From assembly GCA_004298605.1 (NCBI GenBank), contig SCPW01000284.1:1-11500 (forward strand): 11,500 nucleotides of DNA, read 5' to 3'. The notes under the pieces were generated by a model. It was not told where the DNA came from. It did no database searches and worked only from the letters and a program-made list of their open reading frames with translations. Source of the DNA: Gallionella sp. Lineage in GTDB: Bacteria > Pseudomonadota > Gammaproteobacteria > Burkholderiales > Gallionellaceae. Both the position numbers and the translations under genes were made by a program. Each line of letters opens with the position of its first letter. Within the stretch, counting starts at the first letter, position 1. This document shows positions 1-9,844 of this stretch, piece by piece.

Positions 1-458
1 TGGATCACCACGCTGCGCGGATCACGCTCTATGGTTTCACCCTTGCGGATATATTCATAGAGCGGCTTGCCCCGGTGCTTGAGCGCGCTGTGCATGGGTG
101 GGAGTTGTTGTATCTCGCCGCGAAATTTTGCCAGGGCGGCTTCAATATCGGGGCGCACAACCTCGACCGGATGTTCGGCGGTGATGTCGCCTTCGGCATC
201 GCCGGTGGTCGTGGTTTGCCCCAGCCGCAACAGGGCGCGATAGGTTTTATCGGCGTCCAGCAGCGCCATGGAAAATTTGGTGGCCTCGCCGAAACAGATC
301 GGCAACAAGCCGGTGGCGAGGGGATCAAGCGTTCCGGTGTGGCCGGCCTTTTCGGCTTGGAACAGGCGGCGGACTTTTTGAAGCGCGGTGTTGGAGCTTA
401 ATTCCAGCGGTTTATCGAACAGCAATACGCCGTCCAGCGGGCGAAAAGTGCGTGCCAT
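1..458 (-). CDS. truB: tRNA pseudouridine(55) synthase TruB (N-terminal part, 3' end outside window)
   Basis: TruB isomerises uridine 55 in the T-loop of nearly all tRNAs to pseudouridine. The visible 152 residues show the family's catalytic core: the motif [15 protein letters not shown] at about residues 39-53 with the catalytic Asp at 45 (E. coli Asp48), the KTYRA segment with the active-site Tyr at 73, and the [17 protein letters not shown] stretch at about 119-135. The family is usually about 300 residues, so roughly half the protein, including any C-terminal PUA-like part, lies beyond the left edge. The ATG at 458 puts the conserved DGVLLFDKP segment right at the N-terminus, as in homologues. 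It is the last visible gene of the rimP-nusA-infB-rbfA-truB block, 28 nt after rbfA. Its likely ribosome-binding site sits inside a repeat element (466-553). Identification is secure. Confidence 0.97.
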   Translation of the reverse strand, partial: MARTFRPLDGVLLFDKPLELSSNTALQKVRRLFQAEKAGHTGTLDPLATGLLPICFGEATKFSMALLDADKTYRALLRLGQTTTTGDAEGDITAEHPVEVVRPDIEAALAKFRGEIQQLPPMHSALKHRGKPLYEYIRKGETIERDPRSVVI

Positions 459-465
459 GACATCG

Positions 466-474
466 ACCCCTCCC
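466..474 (-). promoter_or_regulatory. Shine-Dalgarno of truB, lying within a repeat element
   Basis: On the minus strand the sequence GGGAGGGGT precedes the truB ATG; the GGAGG core ends 10 nt, and AGGGG 8 nt, before the start codon. It is the only purine-rich SD candidate in the 28-nt rbfA-truB gap. The same bases form the outer end of the palindromic element at 466-553, so the truB SD appears to be supplied by the repeat. The spacing is an observation; its use by ribosomes is inference. Confidence 0.6.
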
Positions 475-553
475 AGCCTCCCCTTATCAGGGGAGGAGTG
501 GATCGCCGTCCGGTTCTCCCCCTTGAGGAGAGGGGGTCGAGGAGGTTTGGGGT
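466..553. repeat. Palindromic intergenic repeat element overlapping the 3' end of rbfA
   Basis: This 88-nt segment differs from its surroundings by alternating C-tracts and G-tracts. It contains two hairpins. One is a perfect 7-bp stem CCTCCCC/GGGGAGG (477-483 with 490-496, 6-nt loop). The other is a 7-bp stem with one G-T pair (518-524 with 530-536). The outer ends ACCCC...CCTCC (466-482) and GGAGG...GGGGT (541-553) form imperfect inverted repeats. This looks like the small dispersed C/G-tract palindromic repeats scattered in many proteobacterial genomes. It encodes the last approximately 20 residues and the stop codon of rbfA and ends 7 nt before the truB start codon. The family assignment is inference, since copies elsewhere cannot be checked here. 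Confidence 0.65.
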
Positions 554-896
554 TTGTCGCTGGCCACCGCCTGGTCGATCAATTGCGACAGATAGCTGCC
601 GCGTTCCACGGATGCGTCATAAACGAAGTGCAATTGCGGCATGACGCGCAGCTTGATGCGATGCGCCAACTGCCTGCGCAGAAAACCGCTGGCATGTTCC
701 AGGCCTTGCTGCGCTTCGGCGTGTTTGCCGTCCAGCCGGGTGAAAAAAATCCTGGCATGGGAATAATCGTTCGCAACTTCAACGCCGGTGATGGTCACCA
801 GGCGCACGCGCGGATCATTTATTTCGAGGCGCACCAGCTCGGCCAATTCGCGCTGGATTTGCTGGGCGATCCGGTCTGTTCTCGCAAAGCTTGGCA

Positions 897-897
<1 letters not shown>
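487..897 (-). CDS. rbfA: 30S ribosome-binding factor RbfA with a repeat-derived C-terminal tail
   Basis: RbfA binds the free 30S subunit near the 5' helix of 16S rRNA and assists late 30S maturation and cold adaptation. The 136-residue product has the expected small KH-like fold: an N-terminal helix with [14 protein letters not shown] (about 10-23), the NDPRV element at 27-31, the [19 protein letters not shown] strand region (34-52), and the helix [21 protein letters not shown] (71-91). The start codon overlaps the infB stop by one base (TAATG), typical of translational coupling. Residues from about 116 on, rich in Ser, Pro, Gly and Asp, are encoded by the palindromic element at 466-553, so the native protein probably ended near residue 115-118. 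The family is often about 115-135 residues, so the tail does not make it abnormally long. Function is presumably intact because the core is complete. Confidence 0.97.
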
Positions 898-3479
<2,582 letters not shown>

Positions 3480-3658
3480 TGCTATCCTTTAAACAACCCA
3501 TACCGGCTTAAGAGGGTATTAAAAAACTACTGATGAACACCAAACTGTCAAACAGACAGCCTGGCCGCCGGTTATGCGGCGTTCACCTGCTGCATTGCAG
3601 CGGCATTCCGTGCATCTCTTGCACCCCGACCGTCATCGCTGCGTTTTTAAACGCCCTG
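3480..3658 (-). other. Long nusA-infB spacer with five consecutive small hairpins
   Basis: This 179-nt gap lies inside an otherwise tightly packed operon. Reading the plus coordinates, five short inverted repeats follow one another: 3545-3549/3555-3559 (CTGTC/GACAG), 3564-3568/3576-3580 (GCCGC/GCGGC), 3589-3593/3597-3601 (GCTGC/GCAGC), 3610-3614/3620-3624 (GTGCA/TGCAC) and 3641-3645/3650-3654 (GCGTT/AACGC). None is followed by a clear U-tract on the minus strand except for a run of six T about 30 nt past the last stem, so a terminator is not supported. The infB SD AAAGGA is at 3485-3490. On the minus strand a perfect TTGACA box occurs (3546-3551) but without a good -10 at 16-18 nt. An open frame of 17 codons (3636-3583) lacks an SD. 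Its role is unknown; RNA processing or translational control of infB are possible. Confidence 0.55.
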
Positions 3659-5131
3659 TCACGCAAACCAGGGGGCGCGCGCGACCATAATCAAGGTGTT
3701 GGCGCGCTCGCTATCCATACCGGAAATCTCCACCAATTCATCCGCATCCAGATCGGCCAATTGATCTTGCGTCGCGACGCCCTTGGCCACCAGGGCGCGC
3801 GCGGTTTGTTCGTCCATGCCGTCCAGTTTGAGCAAATCCTCGATACCGTGTTCCACCTGCTCTTCGTTGACAATCGCCGCCGTCAGCAAGACATTGCGCG
3901 CGCGGCTGCGCAACTCATTCACGGTCGCTTCATCGAACGGCTCGATTTCCAGCATTTCTTCCAGCGGCACATAGGCCACTTCTTCCAGCGTATTGAAGCC
4001 TTCCTGCACCAGAATATCGGCGACCTCTTCGTCCACATCCAGCTTTTCCATGAACACCGCGCGTATTTTGGAAAACTCTTCGTTATGTTTTTCGCTGGAC
4101 TGCTCGACGGTCATGATATTGAGTTCCCAGCCCGTCAACTCGCTGGCCAGGCGCACGTTCTGGCCTCCGCGCCCGATCGCCTGCGCCAGGTTTTCCTCTT
4201 CGACGACCACATCCATGCTGTGCTGCTCTTCATCCACGACAATGCTGTTCACTTCGGCGGGAGCCAGCGCGTTGATGACATAAGTGGCCGGGTCTTCCGA
4301 CCAGAGAATAATATCCACACGCTCGCCGGCGAGTTCGTTTGTTACGCCCTGCACGCGGGAACCGCGCATTCCGACGCAGGTGCCGATGGGGTCAATGCGC
4401 GGGTCGTGCGATTGCACCGCAATCTTGGCGCGCGAACCGGGGTCGCGCGCGGCGCTGACGATTTCCAGCAGCTTTTCTTCGATCTCCGGCACTTCCAGCT
4501 CAAACAGTTTGATCAGCAATTCGGGTGAAGTGCGCGACAAAATCACCTGCGGGCCGCGCGCGTTGCGGTCCACGCGCAGCAGGTGCGCCTTGGCGCGGTC
4601 GCCGACGCGCAAATTTTCTTTGGGGATCATTTGTTCGCGCGGCAACAATGCCTCGATCTTGCCGAACTCGATAATCGCGTTGCCGCGCTCGATCCGCTTG
4701 ACCGTGCCGGAAACCAGATGCTCTTTGCGGTTCATGAAGTCGCTCAGTATTTGCTCGCGCTCCGCATCGCGGATCTTCTGGAAAATGACCTGTTTCGCGG
4801 CCTGCGCCCCGATACGCCCGAAATCGATGGATTCCAGCGGCTCTTCGACGAATTCCCCGATCCCGATATCGGCCTTGCGCTTCTGCGCTTCTTCCAGCTT
4901 GATATGCATATCCGGCGTCTCGAAAGTTTCGTCGTCCATCACTTCCCAGCGGCGGAAAGATTCGTATTCGCCGGTGTTGCGGTCTATCGCCACGCGCACA
5001 TCGGCCTCGTCCGCAAAACGTTTTTTGGTCGCGGAAGCCAATGCGGACTCCAGCGCGCCGAACACGATTTCCTTGTCCACGCTCTTTTCGCGCGACAGGG
5101 CATCCACCAACAACAAAACTTCTCGACTCAT
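3659..5131 (-). CDS. nusA: Transcription termination/antitermination factor NusA
   Basis: NusA binds RNA polymerase and nascent RNA, modulating pausing, intrinsic and Rho-dependent termination and rRNA antitermination. The 490 residues are full length (E. coli 495). Order: N-terminal RNAP-binding domain (1 to about 125), S1 domain (about 135-200, containing [15 protein letters not shown]), KH1 (about 230-295, with GMRGSR at 254-259), KH2 (about 300-345, with [12 protein letters not shown] at 319-330), and two C-terminal acidic repeats AR1 and AR2 (about 360-420 and 430-490), as in gamma- and betaproteobacteria. In AR2 the segment [19 protein letters not shown] is diagnostic. The ATG at 5131 is preceded by GGAG with 6-nt spacing. 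It follows rimP after 47 nt that include a small hairpin, and precedes infB by 179 nt. In E. coli NusA represses its own operon; the leader hairpin upstream of rimP would fit a similar circuit here. Confidence 0.99.
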   Translation of the reverse strand: MSREVLLLVDALSREKSVDKEIVFGALESALASATKKRFADEADVRVAIDRNTGEYESFRRWEVMDDETFETPDMHIKLEEAQKRKADIGIGEFVEEPLESIDFGRIGAQAAKQVIFQKIRDAEREQILSDFMNRKEHLVSGTVKRIERGNAIIEFGKIEALLPREQMIPKENLRVGDRAKAHLLRVDRNARGPQVILSRTSPELLIKLFELEVPEIEEKLLEIVSAARDPGSRAKIAVQSHDPRIDPIGTCVGMRGSRVQGVTNELAGERVDIILWSEDPATYVINALAPAEVNSIVVDEEQHSMDVVVEEENLAQAIGRGGQNVRLASELTGWELNIMTVEQSSEKHNEEFSKIRAVFMEKLDVDEEVADILVQEGFNTLEEVAYVPLEEMLEIEPFDEATVNELRSRARNVLLTAAIVNEEQVEHGIEDLLKLDGMDEQTARALVAKGVATQDQLADLDADELVEISGMDSERANTLIMVARAPWFA

Positions 5132-5150
5132 ACCATTCTCCGGCTAATTA

Positions 5151-5169
5151 CCCGCCTGTCCGCGGCGGG
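5151..5169 (-). other. Intercistronic hairpin between rimP and nusA
   Basis: A perfect 6-bp GC-only stem (CCCGCC at 5151-5156 with GGCGGG at 5164-5169, 7-nt loop) sits in the 47-nt rimP-nusA gap, 19 nt before the nusA start codon. No T-run follows it on the minus strand, so it is not an intrinsic terminator. It could stabilise an mRNA end or tune nusA translation; this is inference. Confidence 0.5.
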
Positions 5170-5178
5170 CGCTAAAAA

Positions 5179-5604
5179 CTAAAAAGTCGGCACTAAACGC
5201 GCCTTATCCAAATTCGACAGTTCGATTGCCACCTGGCTGCCGTCCACATCCAACTGCAACACCCCATCGCTCACTGCGCCTATCACGCCGACAAAATTTT
5301 TGCGTCCCGCCAGCGGCACGCGCAATTTAAGCTGCGCTTTCACGCCCGCGAAGCGCACAAAATCAGCCTCTTTTTTCAACGGCCTGTCCAACCCCGGCGA
5401 CGAAACTTCGAGGCGGTCGTAATCGACGTTCTCGACCAGAAACAACCGCGTCAACTGGTTGCTCACCGCCTGGCAATCATCCACCGAAATGCCCTCTGGC
5501 TTATCGATAAACACGCGCAACATACCGCGCCCAGAGCGTTCGAAATCGACTAACTCATAGCCCAGGCCATTTACCGTTGTCTCGACCAGCTTTACCACAT
5601 CCAT
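5179..5604 (-). CDS. rimP: Ribosome maturation factor RimP
   Basis: RimP assists early 30S subunit assembly, favouring incorporation of S12 and central pseudoknot formation. The 141-residue product shows the family landmarks: [10 protein letters not shown] (13-22), [16 protein letters not shown] (29-44), the signature SSPGLDRPL (68-76), and a C-terminal SH3-like domain (about 85-141) ending with the NLDKARLVP segment. The ATG at 5604 gives an N-terminus matching the family. The open frame runs further upstream to 5997, but that would overlap nadE and add unrelated residues, so it is rejected. The SD is weak (GGGTCG about 7 nt upstream). It is the first gene of the block, with a putative promoter at about 5659-5687 and a terminator-like hairpin between promoter and start codon. 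No metY tRNA gene lies in front, unlike E. coli. Confidence 0.97.
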   Translation of the reverse strand: MDVVKLVETTVNGLGYELVDFERSGRGMLRVFIDKPEGISVDDCQAVSNQLTRLFLVENVDYDRLEVSSPGLDRPLKKEADFVRFAGVKAQLKLRVPLAGRKNFVGVIGAVSDGVLQLDVDGSQVAIELSNLDKARLVPTF

Positions 5605-5617
5605 AATTGCGACCCAC

Positions 5618-5641
5618 AAATAAAAAACGGGCTCGAAGCCC
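5618..5641 (-). terminator. Intrinsic-terminator-like hairpin in the rimP leader (possible attenuator)
   Basis: On the minus strand a 5-bp stem GGGCT/AGCCC with a TCG loop (5641-5629) is followed by G, six T, A and three T (5628-5618). This is the layout of a Rho-independent terminator, though the stem is short. It lies between the likely extended -10 box at 5659-5664 and the rimP start at 5604. It could end nadE transcripts, attenuate transcripts from the local promoter, or both. Control by NusA is inference from known NusA autoregulation in E. coli. Confidence 0.6.
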
Positions 5642-5658
5642 ATCTCAAAACGCGGCGC

Positions 5659-5687
5659 ATTGTAGCAAACCTCACCGTTAAATGGAA
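5659..5687 (-). promoter_or_regulatory. Putative extended -10 promoter of the rimP-nusA-infB operon
   Basis: The minus strand reads TGCTACAAT (5667-5659), a five-of-six match to the sigma-70 -10 box preceded by the extended -10 TGn motif. At 17-18 nt spacing the -35 region is poor (TTCCAT at 5687-5682 or ATTCCA at 5688-5683), which extended -10 promoters tolerate. Transcription would start around 5652, giving a leader of about 48 nt that contains the terminator-like hairpin. It is the best promoter candidate between nadE and rimP. The rest of the 5605-5795 gap shows only a weak 5-bp inverted repeat (5706-5710/5723-5727) and no tRNA gene. Confidence 0.55.
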
Positions 5688-5795
5688 TCAGATTAGGAAC
5701 GGCGTGCCCGAAGAAATAAATCCGGGCGCTGGCAGGCGGTTGTTCTATTACTTTGACCTGGCACTTTTGGGTGGGCAGCCAGCAATTGTGATGCG

Positions 5796-7400
5796 CTAAA
5801 ACCCGTCCTGATAACGCACCGTGATCGGATACCGCCAGTCCTTGCCATAACTGCGTTCGGTGATGCGGATGCCCACCGCAGATTGGCGGCGTTTGTATTC
5901 GCTGACGCGTATCAGATGCACCACCCGGCGCACATCTGTTTCCGCGTAGCCGCGAGCGATGATTTCGGGGATCGCCAGGTTGTTTTCCACGTAGCATTCC
6001 ATGATGGCATCCAGCGCATCGTAGGGCGGCAAGCTGTCCTGATCGGTCTGATCCGCGCGCAATTCGGCGCTCGGCGGGCGCGTGATGATGCGTTCCGGGA
6101 TCACCCGCCCCAGCGTGTTCCGGTAACGCGCCAGGCGATACACCAGCGTTTTGCTGGCATCCTTCAACACCGCGAAGCCGCCCGCCATGTCGCCGTACAG
6201 CGTGGCATAACCCACGGTCATTTCGGACTTGTTGCCGGTGGTCAGCACCAGCGAGCCGAATTTGTTGGATAAAGCCATCAGCAAGGTGCCGCGTATGCGC
6301 GCCTGCAAATTTTCTTCGGTGGTATCGGCGGCGCGCCCGGAGAAAGCGGGATCCAGCGCGGCCAGATAACTCTGGAACATTGGCTCGATGGAAAATTCGT
6401 CGTAGCGCACACCGAGAATTTTCACCATTTCGCGCGAGTCATCCAGGCTGATTTGCGCGGTGTAGGACGATGGCATCATCACCGCGTGGACTTTATCCGC
6501 GCCCAGCGCATCGGCCGCTATCGCCAGGGTCAATGCGGAGTCTATGCCGCCGGACAAGCCCAGCAATACGCCCGGAAAATGGTTCTTGGTGATGTAATCC
6601 CGCACGCCGAGGCATAAGGCTCGATAGGCGCCGGCTTCTTCGTCCAATGCCGCAGCCTTTTCCCCGACCGGGCGCAAATTACCCCCAATTTCCAACATCA
6701 GCAAAGCGTCTTCAAAACGTCCGCCCTGCGCCGTCAGGTTGCCATGCGGATCCATGGCGAACGAGCCGCCATCGAAAACCAGTTCGTCCTGGCCGCCCAC
6801 CATGTTGGCGTAAACCACCGCCATGCCGGTTTCCGCAATCCGTTCCCGGATAGCGCGATAACGCGCCCCCTGTTTATGCATGGCGTAGGGTGAGGCGTTC
6901 AGCACCAGGAGCACCTGCGCACCGGCATCGCGCGCTTGGCGGGCCGCATTGGATTCCCAAACATCCGCGCAGATATTGATGGCAAAGCGGATGCCTTCCA
7001 TTTCAAACACGCAAGGTTCGCTGCCGTGATCGAAATAACGTTCTTCATCAAACACCGAGTAATTTGGCAACTCATGCTTGAGATAAGTCGCGGTAACTGC
7101 ACCATCCCGGAGCAGCGAGGCCGCGTTGTAGCGTTTCCCGCCCAATTCCTGCGGGTGCCCCACGATCACCGCGATGCCCGATATTTTCCCGGCGAGTTCG
7201 TCCAACGCCTGCGCGCAGACCCGGTAAAACCCGTCACGCAGCAGCAAATCTTCCGGCGGGTAACCGCACAGGCCGAGCTCGGGGGTCAACAAGAGTTGCG
7301 CGCCCTGTTGTTTGGCCTGTTCGGCGCAATGCAAAATCTTGGCGGCATTCCCCGCCAGATCGCCCAACACGGGGTTGATTTGTGCGATTGCCAGTTTCAT
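5796..7400 (-). CDS. nadE: Glutamine-dependent NAD+ synthetase
   Basis: This enzyme makes NAD+ from nicotinic acid adenine dinucleotide, ATP and glutamine, the last step of NAD biosynthesis. The 534 residues hold two domains. The N-terminal nitrilase-like glutaminase (1 to about 250) has the Glu-Lys-Cys triad visible as [14 protein letters not shown] (Glu41), [13 protein letters not shown] (Lys108) and NICADVWE (Cys144). The C-terminal synthetase (about 255-534) has the P-loop SGGIDSAL (283-290), [12 protein letters not shown] (360-371), [12 protein letters not shown] (387-398), the [17 protein letters not shown] region (445-461) and a basic C-terminal [19 protein letters not shown] segment (504-522). 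Length and motifs are complete. The ATG at 7400 gives the usual [10 protein letters not shown] start; no strong SD is visible. It lies 42 nt after the ompA-like gene without a clear terminator between them, so read-through is possible. Confidence 0.98.
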   Translation of the reverse strand: MKLAIAQINPVLGDLAGNAAKILHCAEQAKQQGAQLLLTPELGLCGYPPEDLLLRDGFYRVCAQALDELAGKISGIAVIVGHPQELGGKRYNAASLLRDGAVTATYLKHELPNYSVFDEERYFDHGSEPCVFEMEGIRFAINICADVWESNAARQARDAGAQVLLVLNASPYAMHKQGARYRAIRERIAETGMAVVYANMVGGQDELVFDGGSFAMDPHGNLTAQGGRFEDALLMLEIGGNLRPVGEKAAALDEEAGAYRALCLGVRDYITKNHFPGVLLGLSGGIDSALTLAIAADALGADKVHAVMMPSSYTAQISLDDSREMVKILGVRYDEFSIEPMFQSYLAALDPAFSGRAADTTEENLQARIRGTLLMALSNKFGSLVLTTGNKSEMTVGYATLYGDMAGGFAVLKDASKTLVYRLARYRNTLGRVIPERIITRPPSAELRADQTDQDSLPPYDALDAIMECYVENNLAIPEIIARGYAETDVRRVVHLIRVSEYKRRQSAVGIRITERSYGKDWRYPITVRYQDGF

Positions 7401-7442
7401 TGTTGTGCTCGAGGAAAATTAATTGAGGATGCGCAACAAGCG

Positions 7443-8510
7443 TTATTGCGTCACGCGTACTTTCTTTTCTTCCTTGATCGTGGAGCGGATTTCCACGCGG
7501 CGGTTCTTGGCTCGCCCTTCGGCAGTTTTGTTGTCCGCTAAAGGCTTCTCTTCACCATAACCCTTGGTAATAATGCGGCTCGCGGCAACCCCTTTTTTTA
7601 CCAAATATGCTTTTACTGATTCGGCGCGTCTTTCGGACAGATTCTGGTTATATTTGTCCGTGCCGATGCTGCAGGTATGCCCGGAAATATCAAGCTGTGC
7701 ATCTTTGTAGGCTGCGGTGAATTCGACAACTTCAGATAATATTTGATCGGCCGTTGGGCGCAACTTTGCCGAATCAAAATCGAAGTGGACGCCATTGATA
7801 GTCACCGGCTTCTCTTCCAGCAGAGTCTTCCAGGTTTCTTTGGGTGCGGATGCGGGCGCCGGTGCAACCGCAGGCGCGGGCGCGGGCATCGGTGCAGCCG
7901 CAGGCGCCGGTGCGGGTACAGGTTCTTCCCTGGTTACGGCAGGCGCTACCGCAACCACGGCAGGCGCAACTGCCTGTTTGCCAAAGTAATAATTCAGCCC
8001 GATCGTCAAGTTGCGGTTATTCAGTTTCTGGGCAGCCGTTCTGGCGCTGGCTTCCGTGTATTCTCCCGCGATACTCCAGTTGGGGGAAAACTTGTATTCC
8101 ACGCCCAAACCGAGATGGACATCTTCATCCTTAATTTCGACGGCCAAACCGTTACTCTCGGTGCGCGCGTAGCCCAGCTTGGCGTAAGGCAACCATTTCC
8201 CGGAAGGCAGACCCAGCTTGGCGTCCAGGCCGTAGGCATCGCTGCCATAATTTGTGGCGCCCGGGTTATGGGTTTTTTTATCGTTCCAATCAACGAAGCC
8301 GTCTACGCCCAGCAGGAAACTGCCCCTATTCCAGTTATGCCCGCCCTCCAAACCGTAAGTAGTCGCGCTCTTGGTGTCCAGCGCGGTCACATCGGAACGG
8401 TTGGAACCAATTTTTCCGCCGGCCCAACTGCCGTCAAATTCACCTGCCTGCGCCGCGGTCATGCCCAGCAGCGCGGCTGACAATGCAACATACATGATGG
8501 TTTTTTTCAT
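7443..8510 (-). CDS. OmpA-family outer-membrane protein (beta-barrel plus OmpA C-terminal domain)
   Basis: A 355-residue envelope protein. Residues 1-22 are a clear Sec signal peptide (basic MKK start, hydrophobic core, AQA cleavage site before Gly23). Residues about 23-177 have the alternating aromatic pattern and closing YYFGK typical of an eight-stranded OmpA-like barrel. Residues about 178-222 are an Ala/Pro/Val linker, partly a tandem repeat. Residues about 237-345 form an OmpA peptidoglycan-binding domain: VHFDFDSAKLRPTA, then SGHTCSIGTDKYNQNLSERRAESV and GYGEEKP...GRAKNRRVEI. It probably ties the outer membrane to the cell wall. Oddly, Cys280 occupies the position of the Asp that in Acinetobacter baumannii OmpA (Asp271) contacts diaminopimelate, while the partner Arg (Arg295) is kept. 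The ATG at 8510 is chosen because it starts the signal peptide and follows AGGGA; the longer frame to 8600 is not a plausible leader. A TATAAT box lies 37 nt upstream. Confidence 0.93.
   Translation of the reverse strand: MKKTIMYVALSAALLGMTAAQAGEFDGSWAGGKIGSNRSDVTALDTKSATTYGLEGGHNWNRGSFLLGVDGFVDWNDKKTHNPGATNYGSDAYGLDAKLGLPSGKWLPYAKLGYARTESNGLAVEIKDEDVHLGLGVEYKFSPNWSIAGEYTEASARTAAQKLNNRNLTIGLNYYFGKQAVAPAVVAVAPAVTREEPVPAPAPAAAPMPAPAPAVAPAPASAPKETWKTLLEEKPVTINGVHFDFDSAKLRPTADQILSEVVEFTAAYKDAQLDISGHTCSIGTDKYNQNLSERRAESVKAYLVKKGVAASRIITKGYGEEKPLADNKTAEGRAKNRRVEIRSTIKEEKKVRVTQ
7861..7920 (-). repeat. Two-copy 30-bp tandem repeat encoding the Ala/Pro linker
   Basis: The blocks 7861-7890 and 7891-7920 match at 24 of 30 positions and keep the reading frame, each encoding 10 linker residues of the OmpA-like protein (Ala, Pro and a few Val or Met). 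The linker joins the barrel to the peptidoglycan-binding domain, so copy number would set the periplasmic reach. Such repeats can change length by slippage; this is inference. Confidence 0.7.
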
Positions 8511-8546
8511 GGCTTTCCCTTTGTCGTTATCAAATAAACCGGCAGG

Positions 8547-8552
8547 ATTATA
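8547..8552 (-). promoter_or_regulatory. Consensus -10 box (TATAAT) upstream of the OmpA-like gene
   Basis: A perfect TATAAT on the minus strand ends 36 nt before the ATG at 8510, in the 58-nt gap after rmuC. No good TTGACA-like -35 is seen at 16-18 nt (the region is G-rich), so an activator or a different -35 contact may be used. An own promoter would suit an abundant outer-membrane protein placed behind rmuC. Putative. Confidence 0.5.
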
Positions 8553-8568
8553 CCCGAGACCACGCCGC

Positions 8569-9834
8569 CTACCCCACTTTGCCCATATCTTCCAGAACAT
8601 CCACCGCTTCGATTTTGGCGAAATGCTCGCTGATTTTCCGGCTGGAAATTTCCACCTGCCCGGCCTCTTCGTTCGCTTTGCGGATGTTGTCGGCGAGCCG
8701 TTTCATGCGCTCGTCAAAGCGGCGGAAATCGGTGCTGAGCTTGCCCAGCTCGCTCTGGATAATGTGTACCTGTTCGCGCATCTGCACGTCCTTCATCACC
8801 GCGCGCGCGGTGTTCAACACCGCCATCAGCGTGGTCGGCGAAACGATCCAGACATGTTGGTGCATCGCGTATTCGACCAGATCGGCATGGTAGGCATGGA
8901 TTTCGGCAAACACCGCTTCGGCGGGCACGAACATCACCGCGCCATCCGAGGTCTCGTTGCGGATCAGGTATTTCTGGCCGATGTCATCGATGTGTTTCTT
9001 GATGTCCAGCTTGAACTGTCTGCGCGCCGCGAGCTTGTCGGATTCCGGCAAATCCTGATCCAGCATGCGGTGATAATTTTCCAGCGGAAATTTGGCATCC
9101 ACCGGAACCTTGCCGGTGGGTGGCGGCAGGATCAACAGGCAGTCCACGCGGTTGCCGTTGGACAGTTTTTCCTGGAACGCATACGCGTCGGGCGGCAGGA
9201 TGTTGCGCACCAGCCCTTCCAGTTGCACCTCGCCGAACGCGCCGCGCGAACGCTTGTCGCCCAGCAGGTGTTGCAGGCTGACCATGTTGGTGGTGAGGCC
9301 GTCGATCTTCTTCTGCGCCTCGTCTATCGTGGCCAGCCGCGCCATCACGTTGGTGAAGGTTTCATTGGTTTTTTTGAAGCCCTCGTCCAGCCGTTCGGCG
9401 ACTTTGCCGGAAATCTGCTCCAGCCGCGCATCGGTGGATTTTGTCAGCCCTTCGATGGCCTGCGTCAACATCTCGGTATTGCGCTTCATGGTGGACTGGA
9501 TCAGCTCTTGATCGGCGCGCCCCTGCATGGCAAGCTGTTTCAATATTTCTTCGCGGGTGGCGGAAAGGCCTTCATGTTGCCCCAGTTGCAAGCCTTGCAT
9601 CGCCTTGCGCAACCGCTCCGAACTATCCAGCGTGACTTGCGCCATGCGGTCGCCTTGCTTATTCAAACCATCATGCAAATCGCCCAGCATCAGGCGATGT
9701 TTTTCTTCGAGCGCGCGCGCCAGTATTTCCGGCTGTGCGGCTTGTTCGCGCGCAACCGTGGTCACCCGGAATATCAGCCACAGCAAGGCGATCAGGATGC
9801 ACAGCAGCAAAACGATATGAATGATTTCCGGCAT
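8569..9834 (-). CDS. rmuC: DNA recombination protein RmuC homologue
   Basis: RmuC limits rearrangements at inverted repeats in E. coli and belongs to a family with a PD-(D/E)XK nuclease-like core; its exact activity is not settled. Counting from the ATG at 9834 the product has 421 residues. A hydrophobic N-terminal segment (about 2-22) is a likely membrane anchor, followed by a coiled-coil-rich region (about 30-190) and the RmuC domain (about 190-400) with RGAFGEVQLEGLVRNILPPDAY, VDAKFPLENY and SDGAVMFVPAEAVFAEI. Two starts are possible: 9834, which places the anchor at the N-terminus as in homologues, and 9861 (430 residues), which lies inside the palindromic repeat 9845-9916. I prefer 9834, since the nine extra residues would be repeat-derived. 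Neither has a strong SD. Upstream is typA; downstream is the OmpA-like gene. Confidence 0.94.
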   Translation of the reverse strand: MPEIIHIVLLLCILIALLWLIFRVTTVAREQAAQPEILARALEEKHRLMLGDLHDGLNKQGDRMAQVTLDSSERLRKAMQGLQLGQHEGLSATREEILKQLAMQGRADQELIQSTMKRNTEMLTQAIEGLTKSTDARLEQISGKVAERLDEGFKKTNETFTNVMARLATIDEAQKKIDGLTTNMVSLQHLLGDKRSRGAFGEVQLEGLVRNILPPDAYAFQEKLSNGNRVDCLLILPPPTGKVPVDAKFPLENYHRMLDQDLPESDKLAARRQFKLDIKKHIDDIGQKYLIRNETSDGAVMFVPAEAVFAEIHAYHADLVEYAMHQHVWIVSPTTLMAVLNTARAVMKDVQMREQVHIIQSELGKLSTDFRRFDERMKRLADNIRKANEEAGQVEISSRKISEHFAKIEAVDVLEDMGKVG

Positions 9835-9844
9835 GGTGAATATC

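Noticed and set aside
3528..3551. A possible internal infB promoter with perfect TTGACA on the minus strand
   Set aside because: The best hexamer at 16-17 nt (TAGTTT or AGTTTT) is a poor -10; the A/T-rich TTTAAT lies 22 nt away, too far.
3583..3636. A 17-codon minus-strand open frame (ATG to TGA) in the nusA-infB spacer
   Set aside because: No SD, no recognisable peptide, and short frames of this size are expected by chance.
3533..4528. A 331-codon open frame on the plus strand, opposite nusA
   Set aside because: It is the antisense shadow of NusA with a biased composition and no family motifs.
5179..5997. A longer rimP reading frame starting at 5997
   Set aside because: It would overlap about 200 nt of nadE, and the extra residues resemble no RimP N-terminus; the ATG at 5604 matches the family.
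7443..8600. A longer OmpA start at 8600
   Set aside because: It would bury the clear signal peptide 30 residues inside the protein, overlap rmuC, and begin upstream of the TATAAT box.
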